The notes under the pieces are model-generated. The model saw only the letters and a list, made by a program, of their open reading frames with translations, was not told where the DNA came from and ran no database searches. Source: Bradyrhizobium sp. CCGUVB1N3 (GTDB lineage: Bacteria; Pseudomonadota; Alphaproteobacteria; Rhizobiales; Xanthobacteraceae). From it: DNA of 64,000 nt. Position 1 is the stretch's first letter. The number at the start of each line of letters is the position of its first letter. A program made the position numbers and the translations under genes. Of this stretch, positions 18,118 to 26,223 are shown piece by piece. Where the stretch lies: positions 9,818,386-9,882,385 of the forward strand of contig NZ_JANADR010000001.1 in NCBI RefSeq assembly GCF_024199925.1, in the 5' to 3' direction.

Positions 18118-18156
18118 TAATGTACTTGCATTATCTCGTATAATGCAAGTACATTA
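18118..18156. promoter_or_regulatory. perfect 17-bp-arm palindrome in the divergent control region
   Basis: Two perfect 17-bp arms (TAATGTACTTGCATTAT and its complement) are separated by CTCGT. The dyad lies between the divergent head operon and replication operon and contains TATAAT at 18139-18144. It is placed to act as the operator of the element's lysogeny or induction switch. The adjacent HTH protein is the obvious candidate ligand. Confidence 0.75.
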
Positions 18157-18170
18157 AATGCGATTTACGC

Positions 18171-18653
18171 ATGAAAAACCCGCCTACGGTTGAGGGACCG
18201 GAAGCGGGCCAAAGAGGAAAATCACCTGTGGAAACAGCAGTATACGACACCAGCCGGGAAGTGTCCACCACCGGACCGGTGAAGGTCGGCGACTACTGGG
18301 CCTGTTCAGCCGGGTTCTCGACCGAGGACTTCGGCGATCCGGTCCCGGACGACGTCCAGCGCAGCCAAGTGGAGATGGTCAAATCGATCTTTGCTCGTTG
18401 TCGCCCGACGCGCACTGTGCAGCCCGATGAGTATCTGACCATTGGTTGGCTCAAGCATGATGTCGAGCGCTTGACGCGCCATGGCTACATCTCGCGCGGC
18501 GCGGTGTTGGTCGCGGCGTCAGAGATGGGCATCAACATCATTCCCGTTTTCGGTGAGGACGGCCCGGCTGACGAAGGCTTCGCGCCGGTCACCGCTTACA
18601 TCTGCATCAACCGTCGCGACGTTGATCGCTTGCTGCGCGAGGTGCGCGCATGA
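18171..18653 (+). CDS. hypothetical protein, first gene of replication operon
   Basis: A 160-residue protein without a recognised domain. The N-terminal 19 codons may be leader: a GTG at 18228 has AGAGGAAAA upstream, while the ATG at 18171 has no Shine-Dalgarno, so the true start may be 18228. The C-terminal half (TIGWLKHDVERLTRHGYISRGAVLVAASEMGI) looks helical, like a small DNA-binding or adaptor domain. It overlaps the ATPase gene by ATGA. Confidence 0.65.
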   Translation: MKNPPTVEGPEAGQRGKSPVETAVYDTSREVSTTGPVKVGDYWACSAGFSTEDFGDPVPDDVQRSQVEMVKSIFARCRPTRTVQPDEYLTIGWLKHDVERLTRHGYISRGAVLVAASEMGINIIPVFGEDGPADEGFAPVTAYICINRRDVDRLLREVRA

Positions 18654-20035
18654 ACGAGAGCGCAGACACCGAAGAAAAGTTCTTGGCGCAACTCAAGCGC
18701 CGGACGTCGTTAATCGTGCAGTCGAATAACATGGCTCAGGTGATCGAGGAACTGATCAAGGATCACGAAACCGATCACGACATCCAATCATTTTGCGCAG
18801 CATTTCGCCGTCATACCCCGGCCGAAATCCACAAAATGATTGCCAATGCGCGCAAGACGCTTGCGATCTCGGAGCATATGTCGCGCGGCCAGATGCGCGC
18901 AACACCGTATCGCTGGACGCCGCCAGAGCAAATTCCGATGCGGGAGTTTCTTTACGGCAAGCATCTCATCCGTGAATATGTCAGCGCCACGATTGCGCCT
19001 GGCGGCCTCGGTAAATCGTCGCTGATCATTTCCGAAATGCTCTCGACGGTCTCGGGTCGGGCGTTGCTCGGCGTCACTTCCGAACAGCTCCGCGTCTGGT
19101 ATTTCAATCTTGAAGATCCTGCCATGGAGACGACGCGTCGCATCCAAGCCACTGCCAAATACTTCAAGCTCACGGAAAACGACATCGGCGACCGGTTGTT
19201 TATCAACCATGGCCGTGAACGCCCCCTCGTCATCGCCAAGACGGAAGGCCGTGACACCGTGATCTGCGCGCCTGTCGTTGACGCCTTGATCGCGGAGATC
19301 AAGGCGCGCGGCATCGACGTTGTGATCGTCGATCCGTTTATTTCGTCGCATAAGGTTCCTGAGAACGACAACAATGCCATCGATATGGTGGTGAAGGAAT
19401 GGGGCAAAGTCGCCGACCAGGGTAATTGCGCTGTTGAGCTCGTCCATCACGTTCGGAAGGGCGAACAAGAGGTCACGGTGCAAAGCGCGCGCGGCGGCGT
19501 CGCTTTGACTGATGGTTGTCGCTCGGTTCGCGTGCTCAATCGGATGACCGAGGCCGAAGCCAAGAATGCAGGCGTCGATCAGCATCGGTCGTATTTCACA
19601 GCCTATGCCGACAAGGCCAACCTGACCAAGCCAGCCGACAAGCGGGATTGGTTCAAGCTGGTTTCGGTCGATCTCGACAATAACCCGCTGAACCGTCTCA
19701 GCGGCAACCCGTTCGGTGATCTGAACGGCGACGATATCGGTGTAGCGACCCGGTGGGAATGGCCGGACTTGCTGGCTGGGGTCACCGGATCGGACTTCGA
19801 GCGGTGCGCTCAGGCGATCAAGGCAGGCCAATGGCGCGCCGACCAGCGGGCGAATAGCTGGGTTGGCATCGCGATTGCCAAAACAATGGGCCTCAGCCTT
19901 GCCGACAAGAAAGACCGCGCCAAGGTCGTTGCGTTGATCAAGACGTGGCGTGAAACCGGCGCTTTGATCGAGGTCGAGAAGCAGGCCGCGAACCGGCAGA
20001 TGAAGAAGTTCATCGAGGTGGCCGACGACGACTGA
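18650..20035 (+). CDS. RepA-like AAA/RecA-fold helicase ATPase
   Basis: A 461-residue ATPase of the AAA_25/RSF1010 RepA-like group. Walker A is APGGLGKSS, Walker B is DVVIVDPF, and the VHHVRKG plus SARGGVALTDGCR segments match the arginine-finger region of hexameric helicases. The N-terminal 100 residues may recruit primase or bind DNA, and the C-terminal part looks winged-helix. It likely drives autonomous replication of the excised element from the repeat-rich site just downstream. Confidence 0.8.
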   Translation: MNESADTEEKFLAQLKRRTSLIVQSNNMAQVIEELIKDHETDHDIQSFCAAFRRHTPAEIHKMIANARKTLAISEHMSRGQMRATPYRWTPPEQIPMREFLYGKHLIREYVSATIAPGGLGKSSLIISEMLSTVSGRALLGVTSEQLRVWYFNLEDPAMETTRRIQATAKYFKLTENDIGDRLFINHGRERPLVIAKTEGRDTVICAPVVDALIAEIKARGIDVVIVDPFISSHKVPENDNNAIDMVVKEWGKVADQGNCAVELVHHVRKGEQEVTVQSARGGVALTDGCRSVRVLNRMTEAEAKNAGVDQHRSYFTAYADKANLTKPADKRDWFKLVSVDLDNNPLNRLSGNPFGDLNGDDIGVATRWEWPDLLAGVTGSDFERCAQAIKAGQWRADQRANSWVGIAIAKTMGLSLADKKDRAKVVALIKTWRETGALIEVEKQAANRQMKKFIEVADDD

Positions 20036-20044
20036 GGGATGCTG

Positions 20045-20185
20045 ATTGCTCCAGTTGCTCTAGTTGGCCGGAGCAGAACTGGAGCAAGTGGAACAACTGA
20101 TCTGCTCCGCTCCAGTTAAATCCCTTTAGGGATTAACTGGAAGTGGAGCAGCCGAGGATCGGTCGGAATGACTGGAGCAGATCGG
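20045..20185. repeat. origin-like cluster of CTGGAGCA repeats
   Basis: Within 140 bp directly downstream of the helicase gene there are at least six copies of ACTGGAGCA or its complement, some with one change. They flank an AT-rich dyad, CCAGTTAAATCCC-TTTA-GGGATTAACTGG. Iteron-like repeats around an AT-rich palindrome next to a replicative helicase gene are typical of satellite and plasmid origins. The dyad could also end helicase transcription. Confidence 0.55.
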
Positions 20186-20332
20186 GGGGCGTCGGGATGA
20201 AGCGCCAAGGTGCGTCGGGGAACTGGACCCTTTGGGTCGCGAAGTTATGATGGTAGGCTCTCTGAGCATGTGACTTCAGGCCACCATTAGGCCCCCGCCA
20301 CATTTTGGCGGCCTAGTTTCTGGGGGGTGACA

Positions 20333-20551
20333 GTGACAGTGAAGCAGCGAGTATTCGATCTAATCGTTGCGCGGCCCGACCTCACCGAGGCGGAAATTGC
20401 CGAGCGCCTGTTTGGAGGAAGTGGGTATCAGCAGAGGGTCAACCCAGTTTGCCGAGAGTTGGTGCGCGAACTGTGGGTTGAGCGTCGGGGTAGTGGCGGG
20501 CCGGGCGATCCGTTCCGCTACCGCCGCCGTCGAATCTTGCGAGCCGGGTGA
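20333..20551 (+). CDS. small winged-helix-like hypothetical protein
   Basis: A protein of about 72 residues resembling a compact winged helix: VFDLIVARPDLTEAEIAERLFGGSGYQQRVNPVCRELVRELWVERR, followed by an arginine-rich tail. There are three in-frame GTG codons (20327, 20333, 20339); the second has the best spacing to GGGG. Its stop overlaps the following GTG, so it is coupled to the Excalibur gene. Probably a DNA-binding accessory protein. Confidence 0.6.
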   Translation: MTVKQRVFDLIVARPDLTEAEIAERLFGGSGYQQRVNPVCRELVRELWVERRGSGGPGDPFRYRRRRILRAG

Positions 20552-20937
20552 GCCAGACCGTGGCAAATTCAATGCCGCGCCTTCCGAACCCCAATCCCGT
20601 TCGTCCCGGTCCCGGTCCTGCACAGCGACTGCGCAGCTTGCAGCGTCGTTTCCGTGCGGTATCGGCGCGCCATGATCGCACCAGTAAGCTGCGGTGGGCT
20701 ATGACGGCATTGATCGCAATCGCTGCGATTTTGGTTGCCTATCCGGCTATTGGGCTCCTTGTTTCGAGTTCTTGGCCGATCACGACAACGCTCAGACATA
20801 TTGCGTCCGCCCCCAACTGTGATTTTGCCCGCTTGGTCGGCTTGGCACCCGCTAGACGGGGGGAGCCCGGCTATTGGAAACACCACGACCGCGACGGGGA
20901 TGGAATTGCTTGCGAGCCGTGGATGCGCCGCTCGTGA
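20548..20937 (+). CDS. membrane-anchored Excalibur-domain protein
   Basis: A 129-residue protein with one membrane helix (MTALIAIAAILVAYPAIGLLV, about 52-72) and a C-terminal Excalibur calcium-binding domain: CDFARLVGLAPARRGEPGYW, then DRDGDGIACEPW with the D-x-D-x-D-G-x-x-C loop and paired cysteines. Excalibur modules often accompany secreted nucleases and surface proteins. GTG at 20548 overlaps the previous stop. Its role in the element is unknown; host-surface modification is possible. Confidence 0.8.
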   Translation: MSQTVANSMPRLPNPNPVRPGPGPAQRLRSLQRRFRAVSARHDRTSKLRWAMTALIAIAAILVAYPAIGLLVSSSWPITTTLRHIASAPNCDFARLVGLAPARRGEPGYWKHHDRDGDGIACEPWMRRS

Positions 20938-21037
20938 CGCCCAAGTTCACAAGTCGGTGAGAGCCTTTGATGGAATTCTTCGGCGACTGTATTAATAGGG
21001 GCAGCAATGGTGCTGCGCTTCAAGACAGGAGCGCCAC

Positions 21038-21199
21038 ATGGCGACGAGAGCCAGCTACGAGGAAAAGTACGGGGCAAATGCTCACACTGTCCTGTCCAGC
21101 AAGAACCAAGTGGCGGCGGCTGGAAGATGGGATGACGAAGAAAAGATCAGCGCCGAACGTGCCCGCCATTACAAGCTAATGGAAAGCCTGCCCAAATAG
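21038..21199 (+). CDS. 53-residue hypothetical protein
   Basis: A short gene with ATG at 21038, preceded by GACAGGAG. The product is hydrophilic and helical (ASYEEKYGANAH, then AGRWDDEEKISAERARHYKLMESL). No family is recognised. It is followed by a strong GC hairpin at 21219. Confidence 0.55.
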   Translation: MATRASYEEKYGANAHTVLSSKNQVAAAGRWDDEEKISAERARHYKLMESLPK

Positions 21200-21218
21200 A
21201 CGGACTGCCAGATTGTCA

Positions 21219-21243
21219 GCGCGGCCCCGGCAAGGGGCCGCGC
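21219..21243 (+). terminator. GC-rich hairpin after the small gene
   Basis: A perfect 10-bp stem, GCGCGGCCCC-GGCAA-GGGGCCGCGC, 20 bp after the stop at 21199. No T tract follows, so it may be a processing or Rho-assisted end. Confidence 0.5.
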
Positions 21244-21399
21244 CGCTTCCGTGGCGTGGGTCCTCTGCCACAACAACAAATGCGGTTGCGGCCGCAGCCC
21301 CCGGTAGGGCTAGGCCCAGAAATTTCCAAGAGGGTTGAGGTTTAAATTCCCAGGTAACGTGGTGGATCAGAAATCCCCGTAACTGTGCCGTCACAGCGG

Positions 21400-22341
21400 T
21401 TACCCGAACCAGATTTTGTATACCATCTCTCTTTCAGTGGTTCCGGCGAGCGCGTCGCGACCTTCAATCGCCATCAGCCGTTCATCAAGGGAAAGCAAGC
21501 TAATTGGCGTTTGATAAAGCCCCGGCGGCCAAGGCACCTCAATCAATCGTCCCATAGCCTTGATTATCCACGACACGTACGTAGGCCCATCACCATCGAC
21601 TGTTTCGAAGCCGCGCGAAACGATGCCCATTAGGAGACCGTGCTTGTCGATTGCTGCGCCTCCACTCATGCCGCCGAGCGAGCCGCAGTTCAGTTCAATC
21701 ACCGGATAGGGCATCAATACTCGATCTCTCTTAGGGTAGACGGCTGTAACAGTTCCGACCGATGTCAACATATGACCAGCAAATTGGTCGCCCCCGGGCT
21801 CTTCCACGAGCGTTTCGCTGCGAAATCCTACGATATGCAGCTCCTCTCCGTTCTTCGGCGCGCGGGTAGTTAAGCCCATCCGAGAGTACTGTCGGTCTTC
21901 TGGAATTTTTGAGGATGCTGCTAACGATAGCAGCGTTATGTCGTCGTCTTCACAATAGGAGAACTTTACAACTCTCCAAAGCTCCAGCGTCGTTCCTCTA
22001 ACACCTAGACAATAAGGAACAACCGCCCCTTTCTGTAAGTCATCGAGATCGTCCGAGAAAATGTGGCTCGCCGTGATCGCAATGCCCGGGGCAACCATCA
22101 CGGCGGTGCCTGTCATTCTGCTCGAATTGGCTGACTTCAGGACAACACCGAGGATGGCCCCATCAAAGAACTCCCAATTGTTGACCGATTGGGGGCGACT
22201 ATTCGCGTTGGAGCCTCCGAAAGAAATCAAACTGAAGGTTACGCTGGCCCCTACCGGCTGATCCCTCAACGGGTCAGATGAGACTACACCGCTTGCCGAT
22301 TTTCCGACTTGGTCCGAGAGCGGCTTTTCTGGATGTGACAT
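21400..22341 (-). CDS. trypsin-like serine protease
   Basis: A 313-residue cytoplasmic protease with a chymotrypsin fold (trypsin_2 group). Catalytic residues are visible as His93 in TASHIF, Asp134 in EDDDITLLSL and Ser226 in GGMSGGAA. There is no signal peptide. Composition is more AT-rich than the head genes, suggesting separate acquisition. It lies in the cargo zone near attR, where satellites commonly carry anti-phage genes, and trypsin-like domains are frequent in defence systems. It is the sole catalytic domain here, and no partner sensor is evident. Confidence 0.85.
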   Translation of the reverse strand: MSHPEKPLSDQVGKSASGVVSSDPLRDQPVGASVTFSLISFGGSNANSRPQSVNNWEFFDGAILGVVLKSANSSRMTGTAVMVAPGIAITASHIFSDDLDDLQKGAVVPYCLGVRGTTLELWRVVKFSYCEDDDITLLSLAASSKIPEDRQYSRMGLTTRAPKNGEELHIVGFRSETLVEEPGGDQFAGHMLTSVGTVTAVYPKRDRVLMPYPVIELNCGSLGGMSGGAAIDKHGLLMGIVSRGFETVDGDGPTYVSWIIKAMGRLIEVPWPPGLYQTPISLLSLDERLMAIEGRDALAGTTEREMVYKIWFG

Positions 22342-22489
22342 GGTGCTTCAAATTCCGCCCACGATGCTTAGAGGCCAAGTTGAGAACTCCTTGTGGATGT
22401 TCTCAAAGTGCAAGTCGCGAAGTCTTTACTGGCTTTTGATACGATCCTACAACCACGGCGCGAGGGATTAAAACGAACAGGATGTGGAT

Positions 22490-22729
22490 ATGGCTTGCGA
22501 AGACTTGGTAGCTGGATGTTTTGCGGGGGACTTAGCGCCGTTCGGCGTTCATCCCCTCGATGAGGAGCGCGCGCTAGAGTACATGATCTGCTGTAGAAAA
22601 AATCAGATGAGCTGGGCGCAAGCGGCCGAGCAGATAACGAACTACCTTCAAGGCAAGGGCTGTACGCCGGAGCGAATTGTTTCCGATTTGGAAATGGCCC
22701 GCCAGAAGCTCCAGCCTTGGCTGGATTAA
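22490..22729 (+). CDS. small hypothetical protein
   Basis: A protein of about 79 residues starting at ATG 22490 (GTG at 22484 possible) and preceded by AGGATGTG. It is acidic and Cys-containing (MACEDLVAGCFAGD, ICCRKNQMSWAQAAEQI) with a helical C terminus. It diverges from the protease gene. A GC hairpin follows near 22815. No function is assigned. Confidence 0.5.
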   Translation: MACEDLVAGCFAGDLAPFGVHPLDEERALEYMICCRKNQMSWAQAAEQITNYLQGKGCTPERIVSDLEMARQKLQPWLD

Positions 22730-22854
22730 CAACGTAGTGCGATCACATTGCGAGCTTAATGACGGCCGCATCGTCCTGCCAGCCTAGGGCCAGAAAGTTT
22801 CATCAATCCCTGAAGCGGCGGCCCGGCCGCCGCCCTTCTCATCGCGCTCCAATT

Positions 22855-23295
22855 TCAATTTTTACGCTCCAAACGATAGTGCTGGTTCACTTCAGCATTT
22901 CTGCATCCACCAAAATCGCAGTGGCACTCGACGAGTTTATCGCGGTCATCAGTGACCCACGCTCGAAAGCCGTTCAGACCAAGCGGGTTCACGGGTCGGA
23001 CGTGGTTGTGAACTAAGAAATGATCGGCGGGAAGTTTGGTCGCGGGGAGAAAATCGCCGCAATAAACTGCGTGCTTCGTCGGGCCGGTATATGTTTCCAG
23101 CTCTTTAGCGCTAGGCGGTGCGCCCCATGCACTTTCGAATAATCGGTGATAGCGCTCACGCTCAACAACCCATGTGACCTGATCATCTTCAACGTGAAGT
23201 AAGTGGCGTTTGAGGCGCTTGATCCGGTGTTCGAGAGGGAGTCCTCGCGTTTGAGCGAATGCGGCGAGTACTTGGGCTTCAGTTGGGCGCGACAT
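22855..23295 (-). CDS. hypothetical protein with Cys/His cluster
   Basis: A 146-residue protein with ATG at 23295 behind GAGGAG. It starts with a helical region (EAQVLAAFAQTRGLPLEHRIKRLKRHLL) and ends with a His/Cys-rich segment (VHNHVRPVN, then VECHCDFGGCR) that could bind a metal. It is not recognised. The His pair plus Cys cluster recalls small nuclease folds, but no HNH signature is complete. Confidence 0.65.
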   Translation of the reverse strand: MSRPTEAQVLAAFAQTRGLPLEHRIKRLKRHLLHVEDDQVTWVVERERYHRLFESAWGAPPSAKELETYTGPTKHAVYCGDFLPATKLPADHFLVHNHVRPVNPLGLNGFRAWVTDDRDKLVECHCDFGGCRNAEVNQHYRLERKN

Positions 23296-23660
23296 TGCAT
23301 CTCCTCACAGGTTGGTTGAGCGCACGATGGCGCGTCTTCTGAACTCCCGTGGGAAACCAGAAGCGTTGCGGGTCAAAACTATGCATGCCGCAGCAATGCT
23401 GCGTGCAGCTCAGTCATGTTTGGGAAGCTGTTTCCGGCTAAAACGCCGTGAGACCGTGCTTGCCTAGGCTCGGCCGTTGAAGCGCAACGCTTCGTGATGC
23501 GCCCTGAGTGGGCGCAGTATCGAAAAGCTGCCGACGCCAGCTAAGCAGATGATCGCAGGCGAGCCAAGCGGTCCGAAACGGCCTGTGAGTTGCGGGGATA
23601 ATACCCTACCTCCGCCGCACCATTAGATGCAGATGACGCGCTTACCCCGCTCGCTGCATC
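23296..23660. other. gene-poor stretch in the satellite cargo zone
   Basis: No supported gene over 365 bp. There are short local dyads (CAGCAATGCTGCGTGCAGC near 23390-23410; GTTGAAGCGCAACGC near 23475), but no promoter or terminator clear enough to call. Confidence 0.5.
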
Positions 23661-24311
23661 TCAAACGATGTTTTTCTCCGCCGCCAAATCGGCAAATCTC
23701 TGGAGTATTTGGCGCAAATCACCCGGCTCTTTCTTTAGGTGAGGGTACACCCTGACGGCTTCTTGATCGAACTTTTGGCAGTCCGGCACATTGAGCAAAT
23801 TCATAGAACGGAGAGCCGGATCGAAACAACTGAGCAATCGTTCTTGGATCATCTTAACGCGCGTTAAGCGGATTGCCTCGCTCGTATCTGGGTCTTTGGA
23901 AACAAGCTCGATTGCATCTCTCAGAACAGAGAGACGAAAATAAAACTGTGTCACGGCAAGCAGTATCTCAGCGTCGAGCAATCCGAGCTTCCCCGCTACA
24001 GCGGGCAGCACCAGAGGGAGTGACGGCAGAAATTTGGCGTCTTCACGTTCAATCTTTCTCGCGAAGTTCCTCCATGGAACGATGTAGTCGTTCGCACATC
24101 GTGCAACTCGATCGACGATCTCGGCATAGAGACTTGCTCTCATAGCTTCGATCTCTTTTTTCTGCCGCCTGTTATCGTGATAGGTGACGGCGCCAACGCT
24201 GATCACACCACCGAGAACCGTGCCCACCAGTCCGCTCAGGCCCGTAACGATACCTGTGGCGAAGTAGGTTGCCGCTAAAGCTGTAAGTGTGCCCCCGGCC
24301 AGAAAAGCCAT
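23661..24311 (-). CDS. membrane-anchored hypothetical protein
   Basis: A 216-residue protein with one or two N-terminal hydrophobic segments (residues 2-43, Gly/Ala/Val rich), then a long cytoplasmic helical domain (MRASLYAEIVDRVARCANDYIVPWR). It is the last gene before attR and AT-richer than the head genes. Membrane-tethered helical proteins are frequent as cargo effectors, but no family is recognised. Confidence 0.65.
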   Translation of the reverse strand: MAFLAGGTLTALAATYFATGIVTGLSGLVGTVLGGVISVGAVTYHDNRRQKKEIEAMRASLYAEIVDRVARCANDYIVPWRNFARKIEREDAKFLPSLPLVLPAVAGKLGLLDAEILLAVTQFYFRLSVLRDAIELVSKDPDTSEAIRLTRVKMIQERLLSCFDPALRSMNLLNVPDCQKFDQEAVRVYPHLKKEPGDLRQILQRFADLAAEKNIV

Positions 24312-24547
24312 TGTTGTGAAAAAAATGCATGTCTTGCCGATGGAAGCTAAGCTGCCTCGTCGGCGATCTAATTTCCTTCATGCTCGCGTGCCTCTGCTTG
24401 AGGGCATAGAGACTATCATGGTCAGGCGGGGAGGGCTCATCAGCGCAGTCTGACGGTTCGGACAATCCCCGAAAGCCGTTTGCGCTCAATGAGGTAGATA
24501 GGACGAATTTGTCCGAATGGTCCTTGAAAGTATTCAGCCGCCGAAAC

Positions 24548-24592
24548 CCTTCCAAGCTGAATACGAGGGTTCGATTCCCTTCACCCGCTCCA
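24548..24592 (+). repeat. attR: duplicated 3' end of tRNA-Gly
   Basis: Identical over 45 bp to 12440-12484. It regenerates only the 3' half of the tRNA (no acceptor 5' strand or D-arm), as expected for the distal boundary of a tRNA-integrated element. It also forms the left boundary of the next integrase-bearing region. Confidence 0.95.
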
Positions 24593-24680
24593 GTCCTTCC
24601 CAAACTTTCCCAAAAATTCCGTAAACAACCGAAATACATAGACTTTTCAGGCTGCGTTTGATACGTGTATTCTCAAGAAA

Positions 24681-24713
24681 CGTCCAACAAAACGTCCAAC
24701 ATTTCGTCCAACA
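24681..24713 (+). repeat. three tandem CGTCCAACA boxes with 12-bp period
   Basis: CGTCCAACA occurs at 24681, 24693 and 24705, exactly 12 bp apart, between attR and the integrase start. Regular short repeats here suit arm-type integrase or excisionase binding sites. They also argue that the integrase starts at 24725, because the frame through the repeats encodes only a T-S-N shadow. Confidence 0.6.
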
Positions 24714-24724
24714 CGTTTTTGAGA

Positions 24725-26035
24725 ATGCCCGATTTTCTCACCCGCCGTCATGGCACCTGGCAGTTCGTTCGTCGCGTACCGATCGAGTTCGCGAAGCTCG
24801 ACCGTCGTGGTGTCATCAAGCATTCCACACGCATCAAGATCGCCGATGATCGTGCTGGACGACGTGCCGTTCGAGTCGCGCAGCAGCTCAATGAGCAACT
24901 CGAAATCTTCTGGAAGGGACTCGCCAACGGACATCGCACAGAGCAGCTCCACGGCTATGAGTCCGCGCGGCAGCGCACGCGCTTATTGGGATTTGAGTAC
25001 ATCGAACACGACGAACTGCTTCGTCGGCCGCCGGAGGCTCGTTTGCAGCGCCTGGAGGCCCTCGTCGCAAAGGGAGTGGCTGACGATAGTGCAACCCGTG
25101 CAGCTTTGTTCGGGGCTGAAAAGAAACCAGCCTTCATGCTGTCCGATCTCTTTACCGAATACGAAGCCATGACCAAGGACGAGGTGAGGGATCTTTCACC
25201 CGATCAGCTCCGTATCTGGCGGAATGGCCGCTCGCGGGCCGTCGAACGGTTCGTGAAGATTGCCAAAGACAAGCCCATCAATGAGATCATCGAAGAGGAC
25301 GGCATCAATTATTGCGAATGGTGGCGTGGCCGCATCATTGCTGAAGAGGCCGAGCCCAAGACGGCCAACAAGGATATTGGCCAGCTAAGCCGGATGCTGA
25401 AGGAGGTCAGCGTTCGACGGCGGCTCAACCTGCCTGATATTTTCAAGGGACTGCGGCTGAAGGGTGAAATCGAACGGCCGCGGGTGCCCTATGAAACGGA
25501 GTTCGTTCAGAAGCGCCTGCTTGCGAAGGGCGCGCTGGATGGTTTGAACGAGGATGCCCGCCTGGTCTTGTACGTGGTGGCTGATACTGGCTTGCGGCCT
25601 TCAGAGGTCGTGAACCTCCAGGAAGACGCGATCATTCTGAAGGGGCCGATACCGCACGTGAAGATCCTGCCGGAAGGACGTCGCCTCAAGACGGCTGACT
25701 CGCAGCGAGAGATACCGCTGGTGGGTGCTGCGCTCGCCGCTATGAAAAAGCGGCCGCAGGGCTTCCCGCGCTATCGAGACAAGTCTTCCAACCTTTCCGC
25801 CACGTTGAATAAGTATCTTCAGGAGAATGGGCTGCGGCCGACCAAAGAACACACGGTCTACTCCCTGCGACACAGCTTCAAGGATCGACTGATTGCGGCT
25901 GAAGCCCCGGATAGCCTCATCGACAGTCTCATGGGCCATAAGACCTATAAGCCGAAGTACGGAAAAGGCCCGTCTCTCGAATTGAAGCTCAAGTATCTTC
26001 AGCGGATCGCTTTCAAAGCCCCGGCGGCACTGTAA
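24725..26035 (+). CDS. int: tyrosine-type integrase of the second element
   Basis: A 436-residue tyrosine recombinase with an N-terminal DUF6538-like strand domain (MPDFLTRRHGTWQFVRRVP), a core-binding helical region and a C-terminal catalytic domain. Catalytic residues: Arg in DTGLRPSEV, H-x-x-R-type box YSLRHSFKDR, MGHKT and nucleophile Tyr in KPKYGKGPS. I chose ATG 24725 because the family starts with this strand; the frame also opens at GTG 24665 across the 12-bp repeats. Different in sequence from the satellite integrase although it sits beside the same tRNA-derived site. Confidence 0.9.
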   Translation: MPDFLTRRHGTWQFVRRVPIEFAKLDRRGVIKHSTRIKIADDRAGRRAVRVAQQLNEQLEIFWKGLANGHRTEQLHGYESARQRTRLLGFEYIEHDELLRRPPEARLQRLEALVAKGVADDSATRAALFGAEKKPAFMLSDLFTEYEAMTKDEVRDLSPDQLRIWRNGRSRAVERFVKIAKDKPINEIIEEDGINYCEWWRGRIIAEEAEPKTANKDIGQLSRMLKEVSVRRRLNLPDIFKGLRLKGEIERPRVPYETEFVQKRLLAKGALDGLNEDARLVLYVVADTGLRPSEVVNLQEDAIILKGPIPHVKILPEGRRLKTADSQREIPLVGAALAAMKKRPQGFPRYRDKSSNLSATLNKYLQENGLRPTKEHTVYSLRHSFKDRLIAAEAPDSLIDSLMGHKTYKPKYGKGPSLELKLKYLQRIAFKAPAAL

Positions 26036-26223
26036 GCCATCAGTCGACGGCGGGCGCGCGCCTTGGTGTCCTCCTTGTCCTTCAGTTCCTGAAGCTCTGC
26101 TTCGAACTTCTCGTACATGGGGAGCCAGAAATCGCCATCCTGCTCGATGAAATAAGCGAGCAGCACCAGAGCGCGCTCTATGCGCTCGATCATGGTAAGC
26201 TGGGATGTCTGCTCGGTTCGCAT
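25999..26223 (-). CDS. conserved small helical protein next to integrase
   Basis: A protein of 74 residues (64 from the internal Met). MIERIERALVLLAYFIEQDGDFWLPMYEKFEAELQEL is a conserved-looking helical core; I have the impression that similar proteins occur beside integrases in Rhizobiales, but this is memory only. The 3' end overlaps the integrase 3' end by 37 bp, convergently. Function unknown. Confidence 0.65.
   Translation of the reverse strand: MRTEQTSQLTMIERIERALVLLAYFIEQDGDFWLPMYEKFEAELQELKDKEDTKARARRRLMAYSAAGALKAIR

Larger units (their letters stand above)
12440..24592. mobile_element. tRNA-Gly integrated phage-satellite-like element
   Basis: An element of about 12.1 kb bounded by perfect 45-bp direct repeats of the tRNA-Gly 3' end, with its integrase next to the tRNA. 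The minus-strand module encodes a portal, a protease/capsid fusion and a gpW-like protein. The plus-strand module encodes a RecA-like helicase and small proteins, followed by an origin-like repeat region. The distal third holds cargo with different composition. No large terminase, tail, lysis or holin genes are present. This matches capsid-forming phage satellites, which build their own heads and borrow tails and packaging motors. Mobility is inferred, not shown. Confidence 0.88.

Noticed and set aside
24172..24639. 155-codon minus-strand frame containing GAGEGNRTLV
   Set aside because: This peptide is the known false translation of a tRNA 3' end; the frame crosses attR and an unrelated gene.
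24681..24713. Short regular repeats as a CRISPR array
   Set aside because: Unit of 9 bp with 3-bp spacers is far too short; no cas genes nearby.
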